A stretch of DNA of 64,000 nucleotides from Echiichthys vipera (lineage: Eukaryota > Chordata > Actinopteri > Perciformes > Trachinidae), in contig OY829657.1 in assembly GCA_963691815.1 (NCBI GenBank), positions 30,230,366-30,294,365 of the forward strand. Direction: 5' to 3'. Position 1 is the stretch's first letter. Each line of letters starts with the position of its first letter. The translations under genes were made by a program, and so were the position numbers. Under the pieces are notes generated by a model, which saw nothing but the letters and a program-made list of their open reading frames with translations, was not told the DNA's origin and made no database searches. This document shows, one piece after another, positions 44,979 through 54,849 of this stretch.

Positions 44979-46040
44979 GGGCCTCATTTATCAAACGAAC
45001 GTAAGGCAGAAAAACGTGTGTACGACCATTTCTTGGCGAACGTCGGCATTTATCAATTTGGACGTGAGCGGGAGCTACGATCAAATCTCACATCTGGTCT
45101 GAGGTCGTGTACGCAAACTTCAGCCTGTGGATTTGCGGTGCAGCACAGCAGAATCTGGCTGAAAATAATTAACAAACCTCAGCTGTCATTAAGCATAAGC
45201 AGTCACATATTAAGAACAGATCAAAAGGGATTCTTTAAACGAATAAAAAAATAAAAATTGTGGTTGGAGCGATTGATTGTACTCATGTGCGTCTGAAGGC
45301 ACCATCCATGAATGATTACGCATTCATCAATCGCCAAAACTACCACTCGATAAATGTACAGGTGATTTGTGATGCCAAGCTGTCGCTTTTAAACGTGGTG
45401 GCCAGGTGGCCAGGTGGCCGGGGGGGGGGGACACACGATTCTTTTATATTTCACAACAGCTCGGCTCCAGCCCTCCGCGACCCCGACATTGAATGAATGA
45501 ATGAATGTGTTGGCGCAAGGCTGCAGCAAGACACACTGCAGAGCCAAAGTCATCTCCTCGGTTCGTGGCTACCCTTGATAAATTGCATTAAATCAAACAA
45601 GGTATCAGATGATTAACATCTTGGTATGGTTCTTCTAGATGACAAAGGTATCTTCTTACGGAATACCTAATAACCCCCCGGTAGCGCCGGTGTTGTGCGG
45701 TAGAGTAGTAAATAAACTACTCCTATAGGTGGAAACAACAGCCTTCTGATCCAGAATATCACCTATATAGCGAGGGGGTGCATTTCACGGCAGGGGTGCT
45801 GAATATGGCACACCTGTCCAACAGTGCGCACAGGCGCACACGGGTCTCAGTGGAGCGCTGCCTCGGTTTGACTTCCTCCGTTATTCTTATACAGCCGCCG
45901 CATTTATCAAGGCCTGCTCATTCATACGCTGAGATTGGTCAGATACGAATGTTTCATAAATCACACGTGGGTCCTTTCCTACAACCAATTCTGCGCTCAG
46001 ATCTGCACCCGTTTCCACGCAAGTTTGATAAATGAGGCCC
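44979..46040 (+). mobile_element. PIF/Harbinger element with 18-bp perfect inverted ends
   Basis: The termini are GGGCCTCATTTATCAAAC on the left and its exact reverse complement on the right. The element is 1,062 bp, shorter than autonomous Harbinger elements, and holds only a piece of transposase. The flanks (aat on the left, att on the right) do not give a clean 3-bp target duplication. Confidence 0.88.
45260..45496 (+). pseudogene. Harbinger transposase fragment (DDE_4/HARBI1-like)
   Basis: The 78-aa frame carries the first catalytic block VGAIDCTHVRLKAPS, then YHSINVQVICDAKLSLLNVV and the second block WPGGRGGGTHDSFIFHNSS. The G run at 45420-45429 has probably expanded the normal WPG-S-THDS spacing. 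The frame ends in a GAATGAATGAATGAATG stretch and the last acidic residue region is missing. The N-terminal HTH part is unrecognisable, so the product cannot act as a full transposase. Confidence 0.88.
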
Positions 46041-46834
46041 ATTAACTCTACCAGAACTTTTGCTGATGTCCTTATGATCAACAGCACAACAACGCCAAGA
46101 ACCTTAAATTTGCCAAAGAATAGTCCAGGTAATAACAAACATGTTCTTGTTTTCATGTGTCCATTTTCCGTGACAAATCTTTTTTATTTTTAAACAGCTG
46201 CATAATCATTTCATTAGTGTTATAACAAGTTAAGTAGCTATTAAGCTCAGCAGCTTTATGAATAATTTTAAGTTCCACTTCTGTCATCTACTATTTTATT
46301 GTATTACTTTTGATGATGTTTTAGTTTTCCGCCGTGGTAGTGTTTTCTTAAATGATTTATTTTAAATAAATGATGAGAGTCTCCTTTTAGTAATTGTAAA
46401 CATTTCCAGTAATGTCACTGCATTAATTAGTTTGGGACATTTAGGCAGCAAAACAAAAAAAGACTGTAGTTATAAACTTGAAAGCAGATCGAAACTTGAA
46501 ATAATCAACGTAGTTACACTTAGACTATAGATGCTATAAAGAAGAGAAGTTATAAAACTATTTTATAACATGTGATTTTAGAAAAAAAAAATTATGCCAG
46601 GTACCACAATAATTTGAATGGTTTCACAAGTTGTGCGATTTATGATATTGGCACGTATAAATAAAATTGACCTGACTTTTTTCATGACTTTATTATTCTT
46701 TTCTGCACATTTTGCGAGTTGAATATTAGGTCTTTGATAAAGAATATCACATTCGAGACGTGTTACACAAGTCTCTGTCTCAGACACCCTAACACTTCTA
46801 TCATTTCAAAGTAGTTTGACAGACACAGACTCAC
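46041..46834. other. AT-rich intronic DNA
   Basis: No gene or repeat end is recognised. The stretch near 46615-46680 (TGATATTGGCACGTATAAAT) is LINE-tail-like but not provable. Confidence 0.35.
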
Positions 46835-46993
46835 CTCCATCACAACTATGTCCCTGGAGCTCTGTCTCTGAACTTTGGGGTGTTGGATTTTGATGGCCAC
46901 TGTCCTCCCATCATGCAGCACTGCCTTGTGGACCTGGGCTAAGGAGGCTGCACCCTGAGGCTTTTCCTCAAATGAGACAAATAACTCTGACAG
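46835..46993 (-). CDS. adck1: ADCK1, internal exon (ATP-binding loop)
   Basis: This 159-bp, phase-0 exon encodes 53 residues: LSELFVSFEEKPQGAASLAQ, then VHKAVLHDGRTVAIKIQHPK and the end DIVVME. It holds the alanine-rich nucleotide loop (GAASLAQVH, in place of the kinase glycine loop) and the presumed ATP-contacting lysine in VAIKIQHP. The acceptor is CCTGCAG and the donor is GAG/GTGAGT. It is the most 5' ADCK1 exon visible; the preceding KxGQ-bearing exons must lie beyond 64000 or escaped notice in the 17 kb to the right. Confidence 0.95.
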
Positions 46994-47358
46994 CTGCAGG
47001 AGAGAGAGAAGGATGAAGAAGAAAAGAGTGGGAGAGAGCACAGGATAAAATGAATAATAAAGAAGATGGGAGGTGAAGGGGTGTGGAGTTGGGAGTGGGC
47101 AAGCAATTGTACTTTACAACGAATGAGGCTAAACAAATAACAGGCAGAGATATGTAAATGTGTGTATAAATGTGATTCATTCTCTCAATTTCTGCTTTGG
47201 CCAAGTACACGTTTGTTATGTCGTGGCAATAAAACACCAACTCAACTGAAACAAGGTGAACTGTTTGATATGCAATGATGTAATGATAATGGTTGTATTA
47301 GGCTTATGCTAGAGACTTCTGACCTGAAACCAAACTTGCTGAGACCAAGAGGAGAGGT
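46994..47358. other. Intronic DNA
   Basis: Polypyrimidine-rich on the minus strand next to the exon (CTCTCTCTCC). No other feature is recognised. Confidence 0.4.
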
Positions 47359-47490
47359 GTGGGAGAACTGATTTTTTCACTGACAGTATGACACCATGAT
47401 CGCATTGTGATCGAAGATCAAAACCAACATTTGGAGGTGGCTCAGGCCACACATGTCCACATTCTGATGGTAGTGAGAACAGGTATGTGA
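47359..47490. repeat. Unclassified interspersed repeat, copy 1
   Basis: Shares a run of similar phrases with 52675-52810: GATTTTTTCACTGAC, TATGACACCATGATC, ACATTTGGAGGTGGCT, CCACACATGTCCACATTCTG and AGTGAGAACAGGTA. The end phrase GTGAGAACAGG also occurs near 51302 and 51371. Confidence 0.75.
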
Positions 47491-47580
47491 CTATGTCCAC
47501 ATTAAGGAGCGCCTACTCCACTGCCTACCTGTGTGTGAGAGGAAGTTTGTCCTCATTCACAGGCTTCACCTGCACTTGCT

Positions 47581-48789
47581 GAGACAGCACTGGTAAAAAT
47601 TACTAACGACCTTCTAATAGCTTCAGACAAAGGACCTGTCTCTGTACTTGTTTTACTAGATCTTAGTGCTGCCTTCGACACTATTGACCATCACATCCTG
47701 CTACAGAGACTGGAGCATCTAATTGGCATTAAAGGAACCACACTGAGCTGGTTTAAGTCATATTTATCAAATAGATCTCAGTTTGTACATGTTAATGACA
47801 AATCCTCCATTCACACTAAAGTTAGTCACGGAGTCCCACAGGGTTCTGTCCTTGGACCGATTCTATTCACCTTATATATTCTTCCCTTAGGAAATATTAT
47901 AAGGAAACACTCCATAAACTTTCATTGTTATGCTGATGATACACAATTATATTTGTCGATCAAACCAGACGAAACCGATCAGTTAGATAAACTTCAAATG
48001 TGCATTAAGGAAATAAAAAGCTGGATGACCTGCAATTTTCTGATGTTAAACTCAGATAAAACTGAAGTCATTGTACTTGGCCCCAAAGGCCTCCGAAACT
48101 CAATAGCTAAAGACATTGTTACTGTGGATGATGTTGTGTTGTCCTCCAGCACCACAGTAAGGAATCTGAGTGTTATTTTTGATCAGGATATGTCCTTCGA
48201 TTCTCACATAAAACTTACTAGGAATGCATATTTTCACCTGCGTAATATTGCGAAAACCAGGAACATTGTGTCTCAGAAAGATGCAGAAAAACTAGTCCAT
48301 GCATTTGTTACTTCTAGGCTGGACTACTGCAACTCCTTATTATCAGGCTGCTCCAATAAGTCTGTTAAGAGTCTCCCGTTGGTCCAAAATGCTGCAGCTC
48401 GTGTACTAACTAAAAGAAATCGAAGAGAACATATTTATCCTGTATTAGCTTCTTTGCACTGGCTACCTTTAAAATCTAGAATAGAATTTAAAATCCTTCT
48501 TCTTACCTACAAAGCTCTTATTGGTCAGGCTCCGTCGTATCTTAAAGAGCTCATAGTACCGTATTACCCGACTAGATCGCTGCGCTCTGAGAATGCAGGG
48601 CTACTCGTCGTTCGTTGGGAGGCAGAGCCTTCAGCTACCACGCTCCTCTCCTGTGGAACCAACTTACAAGTGTTATTCGGAATGCAGACACTGTCCCCAT
48701 ATTTAAGAGTAAACTTAAAACTTTCCTTTTTGATAAAGCTTACAGCTAGGGCTTACGAGCCCTCAGCTATGTTGTTATTTTTAAGCTGA
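47581..48789 (+). pseudogene. L2 reverse transcriptase, open for 403 codons, intact YADD
   Basis: The frame is open from 47581 (ETALVKITNDLL) with no stop until 48789. It carries LDLSAAFDTIDHH (first catalytic Asp), GVPQGSVLGPILFTLYILPL, FHCYADDTQLYL (catalytic YADD at about 47929), LGPKGLR, RLDYCNSLLSGC, LVQNAAARVLT and LHWLPLKSRIEFK. A frameshift near 48610 changes the expected C-terminal GGRAFSYHAPLLWNQL and KLKTFLF blocks into an aberrant end. Endonuclease and finger domains are missing, so this copy cannot move. The first ATG in frame is at 47953, internal to the domain. Confidence 0.9.
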
Positions 48790-49420
48790 TTTTGTTCTGC
48801 TTAATTATGCTGCTATAGGCCTAGTCTGCCAGGGGATAATACTTTTTTCCTGATACTCTGAGCTTCTCTTCTCTCCGTCTGTATCATTCATGTCTCATCA
48901 ATGCATGTAACTAATTCAACTTCTTCCCCGGAGTTGTTTGTGCTTTGTAATCTCGCAGGTCTCTGCTGATCGTGGTGGTGCCTGCTGCCGTGGTCCTGCA
49001 TGACGCTTCCTGCTACTATTACAATCTATAACCTTAGCTGTGCTTGTTTCTACTATTCGGCTGTATTAACTGCCATAACATATAAGTCATATTCACATTA
49101 CTATAGATATTATTATAGTTACTGGAAATGTGTCTGTCTCTGTCTTTGTGTCTGTCTTTGTCTCTCTCTGTCCATCTGTCTGTCTTTTCTCTCTTTCTCT
49201 TTCCTTTTCTTCCTCCCCAACCGGTCAAGACAGATGGCCGTCCTCCACAGAGCTGGGTCTGTTTGACGTTCCTGGCTGTTATAGGAAAGGTTTTCATTGC
49301 CACCGTACTCTACGGGGGAATTGTTGGGTCTATGTTAATCATAAATAAGTCATAGAGTGTAGTCTTTACCTAGTTTGTACAGTGTCCTGAGATAACATTA
49401 ATTGAATTGAATTGAACTTA
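47581..49420 (+). mobile_element. L2-clade LINE, 5'-truncated, with open RT frame
   Basis: Starts inside the reverse transcriptase and runs through the C-terminal region, a 3' UTR and a tail of ATTGA repeats at about 49401-49417. It is the best-preserved L2 in the window and lies on the strand opposite to ADCK1. Confidence 0.88.
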
Positions 49421-50516
49421 AACAGCTCTCTGGAGCAGCTTTTTTGCTGTTGCCTTTAAAAGGTAGCTGCTGGATAGTAGCCTTATTTTTTAGGTTCATA
49501 AAATGTACCCGAATTCACAAATAAGTACGATATATTACTACATATATTCCTGTTTGTCGTTGCTATTTAGGAGCCAGAGCCGTTCTAACATGGATAAAAA
49601 ATAATTTCCTAAATTCCTTTACAATAAAAGTCCGATCTGCAGTAACTTAACACAACCCCAGTAGTGAAAATGAGAATCTGTTGTCACGACACAGCGGCCC
49701 ACCCCAAAATCATGGTATTCATCATTGTGGCAGGGTCCCATCAAACGCCTTCTTTGTTTTGTTGGCAGGGGCAGAACTTATTCACCTTGTATTCACAACA
49801 TTAATGGCTTTAGCCTGACAAGAACATTTACATCTTGCTCTGTCTCACACTCAGGGGTGCTTTTTTCTTTCTGTCTCGGAAAAAGATTGCACTTTCAGCA
49901 TGACAACACACCTGCTAACGTCAAATTACCAGAAGCAACACGTTGTCCCCAGTATACCTTGCATATAAATCATTCTGAACTGTCTCTGAATTGTCTGAAC
50001 CTTCCGTGCAGCGTTTCACGCAAGATGCGCGTACTTCTTAACCATCTTGCACCAACATGCACAGCTGGATTTCAAAGTGTTTTAGCAGACAGACGTTTGT
50101 TGCAAAGTCTCCCAAATAAAAACAACATATACAAAAAAATATGTTGAAGTTTCAATATTCTGTTTTTATGTGTGCAATGTTTCGCTGGACAGACAACGAG
50201 CGAGCAGCGCGTGTACGGCTTAACTAGATCTTGTGCCAACGTGCTCAGCTGGTAATCAAAGTGTTTTAGCAGACAGACAGTTTGTTGCAAAGTCTGAGAC
50301 TTTAACACTAGCAGTGTGATAAAAATACTTGAGTGATAGGAAGTCCTGGTGAATTCTTGATAAGTTGACTATAATAAATAATGAAGTGTATTTTTTGGTG
50401 CGCTATGCGCACTATTGATCAATATAATAGTACCGGCAAGAAATGAAAAGTAGCTGCAAGACATGTCAGCCATCTCGTATGGGTCAACATGTCTATCTGC
50501 CAGCTTCTCTAAATAC
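49421..50516. other. Unassigned DNA with a duplicated segment
   Basis: Two related stretches, 50027-50112 and 50210-50297, share GTGTTTTAGCAGACAGAC, TTTGTTGCAAAGTCT and an upstream CACAGCTGG/CTCAGCTGG phrase, about 183 bp apart. The frame at 49725-50147 has no firm domain. Confidence 0.45.
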
Positions 50517-50846
50517 CTCTGCTCGGTCCTGGTTGTAAGTTTGTCCCTGTAAGTACCATTTTCTTTTGTCTTATTCTAAAAATCTCTGCTCAGTCCTTGT
50601 TGTAAGTTTGCCCCTGTAAGGACCCTTTGCTTTTGTCTTATTCTAAATATCTCTGGCCAGCCCTGGTTGTAAGTTTGTCCCTGTAAGGACCATTTTCTTT
50701 TGTCTTATTCTAAATATCTCTACTCAGTCCTGGTTGTAAGTTTTTCCCTGTAAGGATCATTTTATTTTGGTCTTATTCTAAATATCTCTGCTCAGCCCTG
50801 GTTGTAAGTTTTTCCCTGTAAGGACCCTTTGCTTTTGCCATATTCC
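50517..50846. repeat. 67-bp minisatellite, 5 units
   Basis: Units start CTCTGCTC at 50517 and recur at about 50583, 50651, 50718 and 50786. Each contains TGGTTGTAAGTTT-(G/T)-TCCC, TGTAAGGACC and TTTTGTCTTATTCTAAATAT. Spacing is 66-68 bp. Confidence 0.92.
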
Positions 50847-51678
50847 TCTCCATCTCTTCACAATCGTCTCGTCACATCTCAGTTTAAACGCAGTGATCCG
50901 TCTCTTTGTGCTTCAAGTTGTGATTCAAATTCCATACTGTAGCACCCTCCAGTGCAGTGTTGCCCTGGCAACCAATAGCGTGGGATTCCAATATGGATGG
51001 GCTCAGACCCCTCCGAAATTGTCACGTGTCTGTTCATTCTCAATAGGGATGAAAGCGAAGGTGAAAAGGTCAAAATAATACTTTTCTGTAATAATGTGAA
51101 AGTAATAGCATTACGCTTACATTATTACAGGGTATTATTACAATTTATACACACAATGAAAATAATTTTTCATTCAAATATGCAGGTTATCTATATGGTA
51201 ATGGAAATGATGTACATGTTTATTTATATACAGAATAGGGAAGTGGAAACGGATCACAAATGATCACAGAAGACGCATGTAGAGACACATGCTGCTGCCA
51301 GGTGAGAACAGAGGTACTGAGAGCTAAACACTTGTGATCAGATCACAATTGATTGAATGTTAATACCAGGTGAGAACAGGCCCTGTGACTACTGTGAATG
51401 CTCAAATTCAGAGTGGTCTCTAATATAGACTCAGCTGCAGAGAAAACAGACTTGTATCTGACAATCTCATATTAGAGAGAGGCCTTTCACTGTTACAAGT
51501 ATCCTTAATCATAATTTAGTGAGAAGCCCCCATTTGTTGTTCTCATCTGTTTTAATTTGCTATTAAAGCAATTCTTACCTTCTTGCATGTCACAGCGCTT
51601 CCCTCCACAGTCCCACCCTCTTCCCCCTGCCTGACCTTTGACACTCCCTCCTCCCCTAACACAAGCGTTGAGAGAGAA
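50847..51678. other. Unassigned DNA
   Basis: No coding or RNA signal. Short phrases near 51290-51390 (GATCACAA, CCAGGTGAGAACAG) suggest another member of the repeat family at 47359 and 52675. Confidence 0.35.
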
Positions 51679-51893
51679 ATGCTGCGTTCAAGTGCCATTG
51701 GAAGTCTGAATTTTCTGACCTCCAACTAGGCAAAGTGCACTGGAATGCCTTTCAAAGTGGAACCTACTACTAGCGAATTCGAGGGGGAGACCAATCTATG
51801 CTAGTGGGATGTTCCATTTTGAGGTATTCGATTTCACTTTGTCTAGTTAGAGGTCCAAAAATTCTGACCTACCATGGCCCTTGAACGTAGCAT
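51679..51893. mobile_element. Fold-back MITE, 215 bp
   Basis: The first about 80 bp (ATGCTGCGTTCAAGTGCC...) and the reverse complement of the last about 80 bp (ATGCTACGTTCAAGGGCC...) align along most of their length, through TCTGA-ATTTTCTGACCTCC and CAAAGTG blocks. This leaves a short central loop. There is no ORF. A target duplication was not resolved. Confidence 0.85.
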
Positions 51894-52674
51894 GAGCTTG
51901 GCAATTTGGACTGAATAAGATGATTGGTCAGACTGATTGTTCAGAAATATATGAGAAATTAATATTGACGAGTCTTAACACCTGGTGGATTTCTTTAACA
52001 TTTTAGTGTGCCATACGTTTATTTGGAGCATTTTAAGATTACAAAAGAAAAGTGTAAAAATGGCAGAAAGGTAAGAACTGCTTTAATAGACTAGATGAAT
52101 AATAGAATATAACTTAATATTTTACCTGTATAATATATTTCAGTATAATGTACATTTCCACAGCACCTATTCATCACAACAAGAACATGTCAACATGCTG
52201 TTAATCTGTGACTGTTTTTGATTATACTAAATTACCATGTCACGAATCAGAATATTTCGGATTTTGATTTTGGACCTCTCAGCAGAAGGGAAATTAGTTA
52301 TGTATTATAATCCCAAATTATATTAATATAGGCATAGCCCTCTAAAAACTGTCGCTATTAGGTTTATCCCTGCATGCATGCGCAATCAAGAAGATTTCCC
52401 TGTACCCAGCACAGTTGCCCCTCTCAGGGACGCATCTAGGGTATATAATACTTGCAAGACCAGAGACATGTACCAAATAAGCCAACTTTTTCTATAGTGC
52501 ATTCAAAGAATCTGAGATTACAGTACCTAACCAATGTTCTATTTGATCTAGATTTTGCTCTCTATGAGCTCTAACTATTGTGCAGTGTGAAGCTGATGTG
52601 CTCAATGCCCCACTGTGCCACCATAGTGGACAATTATTTACCAAGAGGAGCCAATAATGTGTTGAAATGGAGAC
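51894..52674. other. Unassigned AT-rich DNA
   Basis: No gene is recognised. The phrase ATGGCAGAAAGGTAAG at about 52060 looks like a start codon followed by a donor site, but nothing around supports an exon. Confidence 0.35.
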
Positions 52675-52810
52675 CTGAGGTGTGGGGGGACTGATTTTTT
52701 CACTGACGGTATGACACCATGATCACATTGCAATGGGAGGTGAAAACCCACATTTGGAGGTGGCTAAGGCCACACATGTCCACATTCTGATAATAGTGAG
52801 AACAGGTACA
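52675..52810. repeat. Unclassified interspersed repeat, copy 2
   Basis: Direct-orientation relative of 47359-47490, with small indels. Confidence 0.75.
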
Positions 52811-53199
52811 TGAGATGTAGAAAGACATATGTGTATCAGATGTAAGCAGACATGTGAACGGGTGTATATGATGTAAACAATGTAAACATGCAGTAGACTG
52901 TTAAAACAGGTATGAACAGAACTGTAGTGCCGAAAAGATATAAGTTGACAGTGATCGGATCCAGATGAGGTGGATTTGATAGTGTTGTGATGTGTTTACC
53001 TTCTTATTAACATCAACCTGCCCAAGGGAGTAAATATGGAAAATTAGCTACAGGCTATAATCTTACATATTTACATGTATATGTTTATTAACATGCACTT
53101 TCCTTGTTTCTAAATAAGAAAATCAATCTATAGCATTTTTCAGAGGCAACCTGCCCATTATCGGATCTTATCTAATCATTTAAACCCTATTCACAATTT

Positions 53200-53300
53200 A
53201 TGGTTCAATATCTCGCCCAAGGGCACTTTGACATGTGGATTAGAATCTTCTGAATGGAAGTCGACCCGCTCTACCCCTGAGCTACTGTTATGCCCCCAGA
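53200..53300 (-). mobile_element. tRNA-derived SINE head, copy 4
   Basis: On the minus strand: GTAGCTCAGGGGTAGAGCGG (A-box-like), then CACATGTCAAAGTGCCCTTG, the body phrase shared with SINE copies 1 and 3. The tail half is missing. Confidence 0.65.
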
Positions 53301-53690
53301 GATGTCACTAGAGATGCAGTTCAGCTGACTCATTCATCATTAGCAGTTATCAGCTCCTCAGCTAAGGCATTATTCTCCATTTCCCCCATTTGCTAAGGCA
53401 ACGTCTGTGAGTATTATACATCTAACATCATTAGACCGTTGAGTTATTTTGTGTTTGTGTGAATATACGTAAATACAGCTGTATGCTTGTTGTGTTGCTG
53501 AGCGGAGCTAGCTCAATAATCCATTGGTCATGTTAGCTACTCCGCTATGCTAGCCAGGCCTTGCTAGTTGCCTAGCTACTGCATTGTACTGACTGCACTG
53601 TACTGTAAGTTTATCTGTTTAATAATGCATACGTTTTTGGTTGTATTTTGATTACAGTTTCACAAGATTCCCAGTAAACTTTATGGAGAT
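53301..53690 (+). other. Possible solo or partial LTR-like segment
   Basis: The stretch from about 53470 to 53690 (CTGAGCGGAGCTAGCTC, TACTGTAAGTTTATCTG, then GATTACAGTTTCACAAG) has the feel of a retroelement LTR 3' part. It lies upstream of a BEL/Pao remnant with a Rex1 derivative between. No TG/CA ends, primer-binding site or second LTR were found, so this stays a guess. Confidence 0.2.
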
Positions 53691-53699
53691 TAATCACCG

Positions 53700-54826
53700 A
53701 AACACCAGAGTTTTTTGGGAGTGTTTAAACTGATTGGAAAGATAGCCCATGACTGTGGGTTTTTAAGTTTTTAAAAAGTTTTTGTTGTGTTTGTGTTCTG
53801 GTTTTTGCTCAACTTTTGGCGACTCTTCTCCGGAGACTGGGAGAGGACAAACACCTTTCTTTTTTTGAACTTTCACTGCACTTTTGTGTTGTTTTTGTTT
53901 TTGTGATGGTTTTGCTAACCCTAGCAACGGAGGGCCAGGAGCGCATCACTGAGCGCATTGTTTACACACGCGACCAGCTGATTGCGCTGTGTGAACTTGT
54001 ATTGTTGCCCGGAGCCAGACCTGAGGTCCTGAAGGAGCTGCGGAGGAGACGCTGTGGCTGCAGAGCTGGAGTGAAACAGAGGGTGAAGAGGAGGAGACAC
54101 AGACCGGCTGTACCGGCGATCGTCATGGGAAACGTGAGGTCTCTGGGGAACAAGACGAGCTCGCCGCACTGATAAAGGCTCAGAGGGAATATCGTGAGTG
54201 CAGTGTGTTGTGTTTCACGGAGACATGGCTTCACTCACACATCCTGGACCACAACATGCCGATTCCCGGTTTCAGCACTGTTCGGGCGGACAGGGACGTG
54301 ACAAGCAGCGGAAAGAAAAAAGGAGGAGGGATTGCACTGTACGTGAGTGAGAGGTGGTGTAATCCCGGACACGTTCACATGAAGAAACGTCTCTGTACCC
54401 CGGACATTGAACTGTTGACTGTGGGGATGAGGCCTTATTATTTGCCACGGGAATTCACATCTGCCATCATTATCGGTGTGTACGTTCCTCCTTCAGCTGA
54501 TGCAGCGCTGGCCTGTGACGTCATCCACTCCGCTGTTGCCCAGATACAGACGCTGCATCCTAACATTCCCTCTCACTACTGTTTTTTTTGTTGTTGTTGT
54601 TTTATTTTGTATATATTATTATTGTTATAGTATATTTTGAGTATTTTGTTGTATATATTATTATTGTTTATTGTTTATAGCACACTGTGCACTGTATATA
54701 TACACTATGTATATATTGGATTCGATTTATGTTATGTACAAAGTTTTTATTTGCTGACCCACTACTGCTGTTACAAAATAATTTCCCAATCTGGGATCAT
54801 TAAAGTCATTCTATTGCCTTATGTAT
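53700..54826 (+). mobile_element. Rex1/CR1-like LINE with reverse transcriptase deleted (copy d)
   Basis: Contains the 5' part of the ORF, up to the endonuclease phrase IHSAVAQIQTLHPN (about 54562), joined directly to the family 3' UTR (54563-54826). That UTR is nearly the same as the one of copy c and ends near TCATTCTATTGCC. About 2 kb of coding sequence, including all of the reverse transcriptase, is missing. The 5' part extends further than in any other copy, into the N-terminal region. Confidence 0.85.
53816..54562 (+). pseudogene. Rex1-like ORF, N-terminal and endonuclease part
   Basis: The frame at 53816-54172 includes a hydrophobic start, YTRDQLIALCELVLLPG, a basic stretch KELRRRRCGCRAG and PAVPAIVMGNVRSLGNK, then breaks by frameshift near 54155. 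The next frame (54205-54562) continues with CFTETWLHSHIL, IPGFSTVRADRD, GKKKGGGIALYVSERW, CNPGHVHMKKRLCTPDIELL and VYVPPSADAALACDV. These are endonuclease landmarks; the GDFNH and SDH catalytic motifs are lost with the deletion. Confidence 0.88.
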
Positions 54827-54849
54827 ATATATTTATAAACAATCTGTAC

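Noticed and set aside
49034..49355. Cys/Leu/Ser-rich ORFs near GTCTGTCTTTGTCTC repeats
   Set aside because: Low-complexity CT/GT sequence in the L2 3' UTR.
50517..50846. Regularly spaced repeats resembling a CRISPR array
   Set aside because: The whole 67-bp unit repeats with no unique spacers, no cas genes are present, and the DNA is clearly animal.
52055..52075. ATG with a following GTAAG donor, as a first-exon candidate
   Set aside because: No promoter, downstream exon or reading-frame support.
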